Source: Alphaproteobacteria bacterium
Lineage (GTDB): Bacteria; Pseudomonadota; Alphaproteobacteria; RF32; CAG-239
Assembly (NCBI GenBank): GCA_017645485.1
Contig: JAGCOI010000018.1
Location: forward strand, 1 to 6,658
Direction: 5' to 3'
Length of the DNA stretch: 6,658 nucleotides
The notes under the pieces were generated by a model. The model made no database searches and was not told the origin of the DNA. It saw nothing but the letters and a program-made list of their open reading frames with translations. A program made the position numbers and the translations under genes. Within the stretch, counting starts at the first letter, position 1, and each line of letters starts with the position of its first letter. Shown here piece after piece: positions 5,826-6,658 of the stretch.

Positions 5826-6658
5826 ATGACAGCACCTTTAATGCCTAAAGCCACGGCTGTATGGCTTATTGATAACACTGCATTAACATTCCGCCAAATC
5901 GGAAAATTTTGCGAAATTCACGAGCTTGAAATTCAAGCCATTGCTGACGGCGATGTTTCTCCTTATATGATGGGCTATGATCCGATTGCCAACGGGCAAT
6001 TAACAAGAGAAGAAATTAAACGTTGCGAAGCCGATCCTTCGGCAGATTTGGTTGCGAGCATTATGGAAAAAAATGTTAAAGAAATCAATGCACGTAACAA
6101 AAAGGTTTTAACACCTTCTCAGCGTTTGGATAAGCCCGCGGCAATTTTATGGCTCATTCACAATTGCCCCGATTTAACCGATGCTCAAATCAGCAAGCTT
6201 GTCGGCACGACAAAACCGACTATTTTAAGCATTAAAAACGGCACCAGAGAAGACATGGCCTCCCTTCGTGCCAAAGATCCCGTTTCTATCGGCCTTTGCA
6301 CCGAATTGGCTTTAGATCAGGCTCTCAGAGCGGCCAAAGAAAAGCTTGAAAAAGCAACGCAAAAATTGCAGAAAAAAGCTACTAAAAAGAAGAAAAAGGC
6401 TCCTGCCAAAAAAGCAGTTGCAAAGAAAACGGCCGCTAAAAAAGCACCGATTAAAGCTACAGCTAAAAAAGCAGCTGTAAAAAAGGCTCCTGCTAAAAAA
6501 ACAGCCGCAAAGAAAACGGCCGCTAAAAAGGCACCGGCTAAAGCCACGGCTAAGAAAACGGCTGTAAAAAAGGCTCCTGCTAAAAAAACAGCCGCAAAGA
6601 AAACGGTCGCTAAAAAGGCACCTGCTAAAGCCACGGCTAAGAAAACGGCTGTAAAAAA
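5826..6658 (+). CDS. TrcR/DUF1013-like regulator with histone H1-like tail, 3' partial
   Basis: An open frame of 277 complete codons plus two bases runs off the right edge without a stop. The start ATG follows a good SD (AAAGGA). Residues 1-175 resemble DUF1013, annotated as the cell-cycle transcriptional regulator TrcR in Alphaproteobacteria; I recognise it by pattern, not by search. Two helix-turn-helix-like segments align with each other: AVWLIDNTALTFRQIGKF (11-28, continuing to 44) and AAILWLIHNCPDLTDAQISK (105-124, continuing to 140). Each is followed by a D-P-x-x-x-G element (YDPIANG, KDPVSIG). Residues 168-190 become Lys-rich. From 192 on the chain is nearly all Lys, Ala, Pro, Thr and Val in 29-residue repeats, like histone H1 C-terminal tails or AlgP. 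Such tails bind DNA nonspecifically and are disordered. It probably acts on the nucleoid as a DNA-binding regulator; the tail's length is unknown because the sequence ends. The core family is typically about 200-240 residues (from memory), so the tail is an extension. Confidence 0.82.
   Translation, partial: MTAPLMPKATAVWLIDNTALTFRQIGKFCEIHELEIQAIADGDVSPYMMGYDPIANGQLTREEIKRCEADPSADLVASIMEKNVKEINARNKKVLTPSQRLDKPAAILWLIHNCPDLTDAQISKLVGTTKPTILSIKNGTREDMASLRAKDPVSIGLCTELALDQALRAAKEKLEKATQKLQKKATKKKKKAPAKKAVAKKTAAKKAPIKATAKKAAVKKAPAKKTAAKKTAAKKAPAKATAKKTAVKKAPAKKTAAKKTVAKKAPAKATAKKTAVK
6398..6658 (+). repeat. Three 87-bp in-frame tandem repeats encoding a Lys/Ala/Pro tail
   Basis: Units begin at 6398, 6485 and 6572, each with GGCTCCTGCY, and are exactly 87 bases (29 codons) long. 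Units 2 and 3 differ at two bases only: one changes Ala to Val (GCC/GTC), the other is silent in a Pro codon. Unit 1 is more diverged. Each unit encodes five blocks, in unit 2 APAKK, TAAKK, TAAKK, APAKATAKK and TAVKK. The third unit ends on the last base of the window, so the copy number is a minimum. Confidence 0.93.

Noticed and set aside
6317..6634. Minus-strand open frame of 105 residues rich in Ala/Phe/Val resembling a membrane protein
   Set aside because: It is the antisense of the Lys/Ala repeat: AAA/AAG codons read backwards give Phe/Leu and GCN gives Gly/Ser/Ala-type codons. It has no SD, and the plus-strand frame is clearly the real gene.

Overview
The window looks like a piece of an AT-rich alphaproteobacterial chromosome. 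The best marker is the gene at the right edge (from 5826), whose product resembles the DUF1013/TrcR family, which is largely confined to Alphaproteobacteria. The housekeeping genes (fabI, tyrS, a WaaE/KdtX-like lipopolysaccharide glycosyltransferase) fit a Gram-negative host. AT-rich codon use suggests a gut- or host-associated lineage, but that is inference. I see no insertion sequence, phage gene, CRISPR array, tRNA or rRNA.

Layout. Bases 1-318 form a divergent control region. A minus-strand promoter and a strong Shine-Dalgarno (SD) sequence point to a gene starting just off the left edge. A plus-strand promoter at 251-279, followed by a 12-bp palindrome, points right. Bases 319-2650 hold four tightly packed plus-strand genes: a small two-helix membrane protein, a 138-residue unknown, a GNAT acetyltransferase and a 356-residue unknown. 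They end at a hairpin near 2658-2690 that can serve both strands. Only the acetyltransferase is recognisable. The promoter-to-terminator block reads as one self-contained operon of unknown purpose, and is one of the two most interesting items here.

Bases 2672-4259 hold, on the minus strand, fabI (enoyl-ACP reductase) and a family 2 glycosyltransferase that starts one base after the fabI stop. Fatty-acid synthesis and lipopolysaccharide core assembly are thus translationally linked. A 212-bp divergent intergenic region separates fabI from tyrS (tyrosyl-tRNA synthetase), whose true start I place at 4472.

The last gene (5826 to the window end, no stop reached) encodes a two-repeat helix-turn-helix protein of the TrcR type with a long Lys/Ala/Pro tail like histone H1. 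The tail is built from three 87-bp tandem units and runs off the end of the sequence. The window stops exactly at a unit boundary, so this may be an assembly break inside a longer array. This cell-cycle-type regulator with an H1-like tail is the other leading finding.
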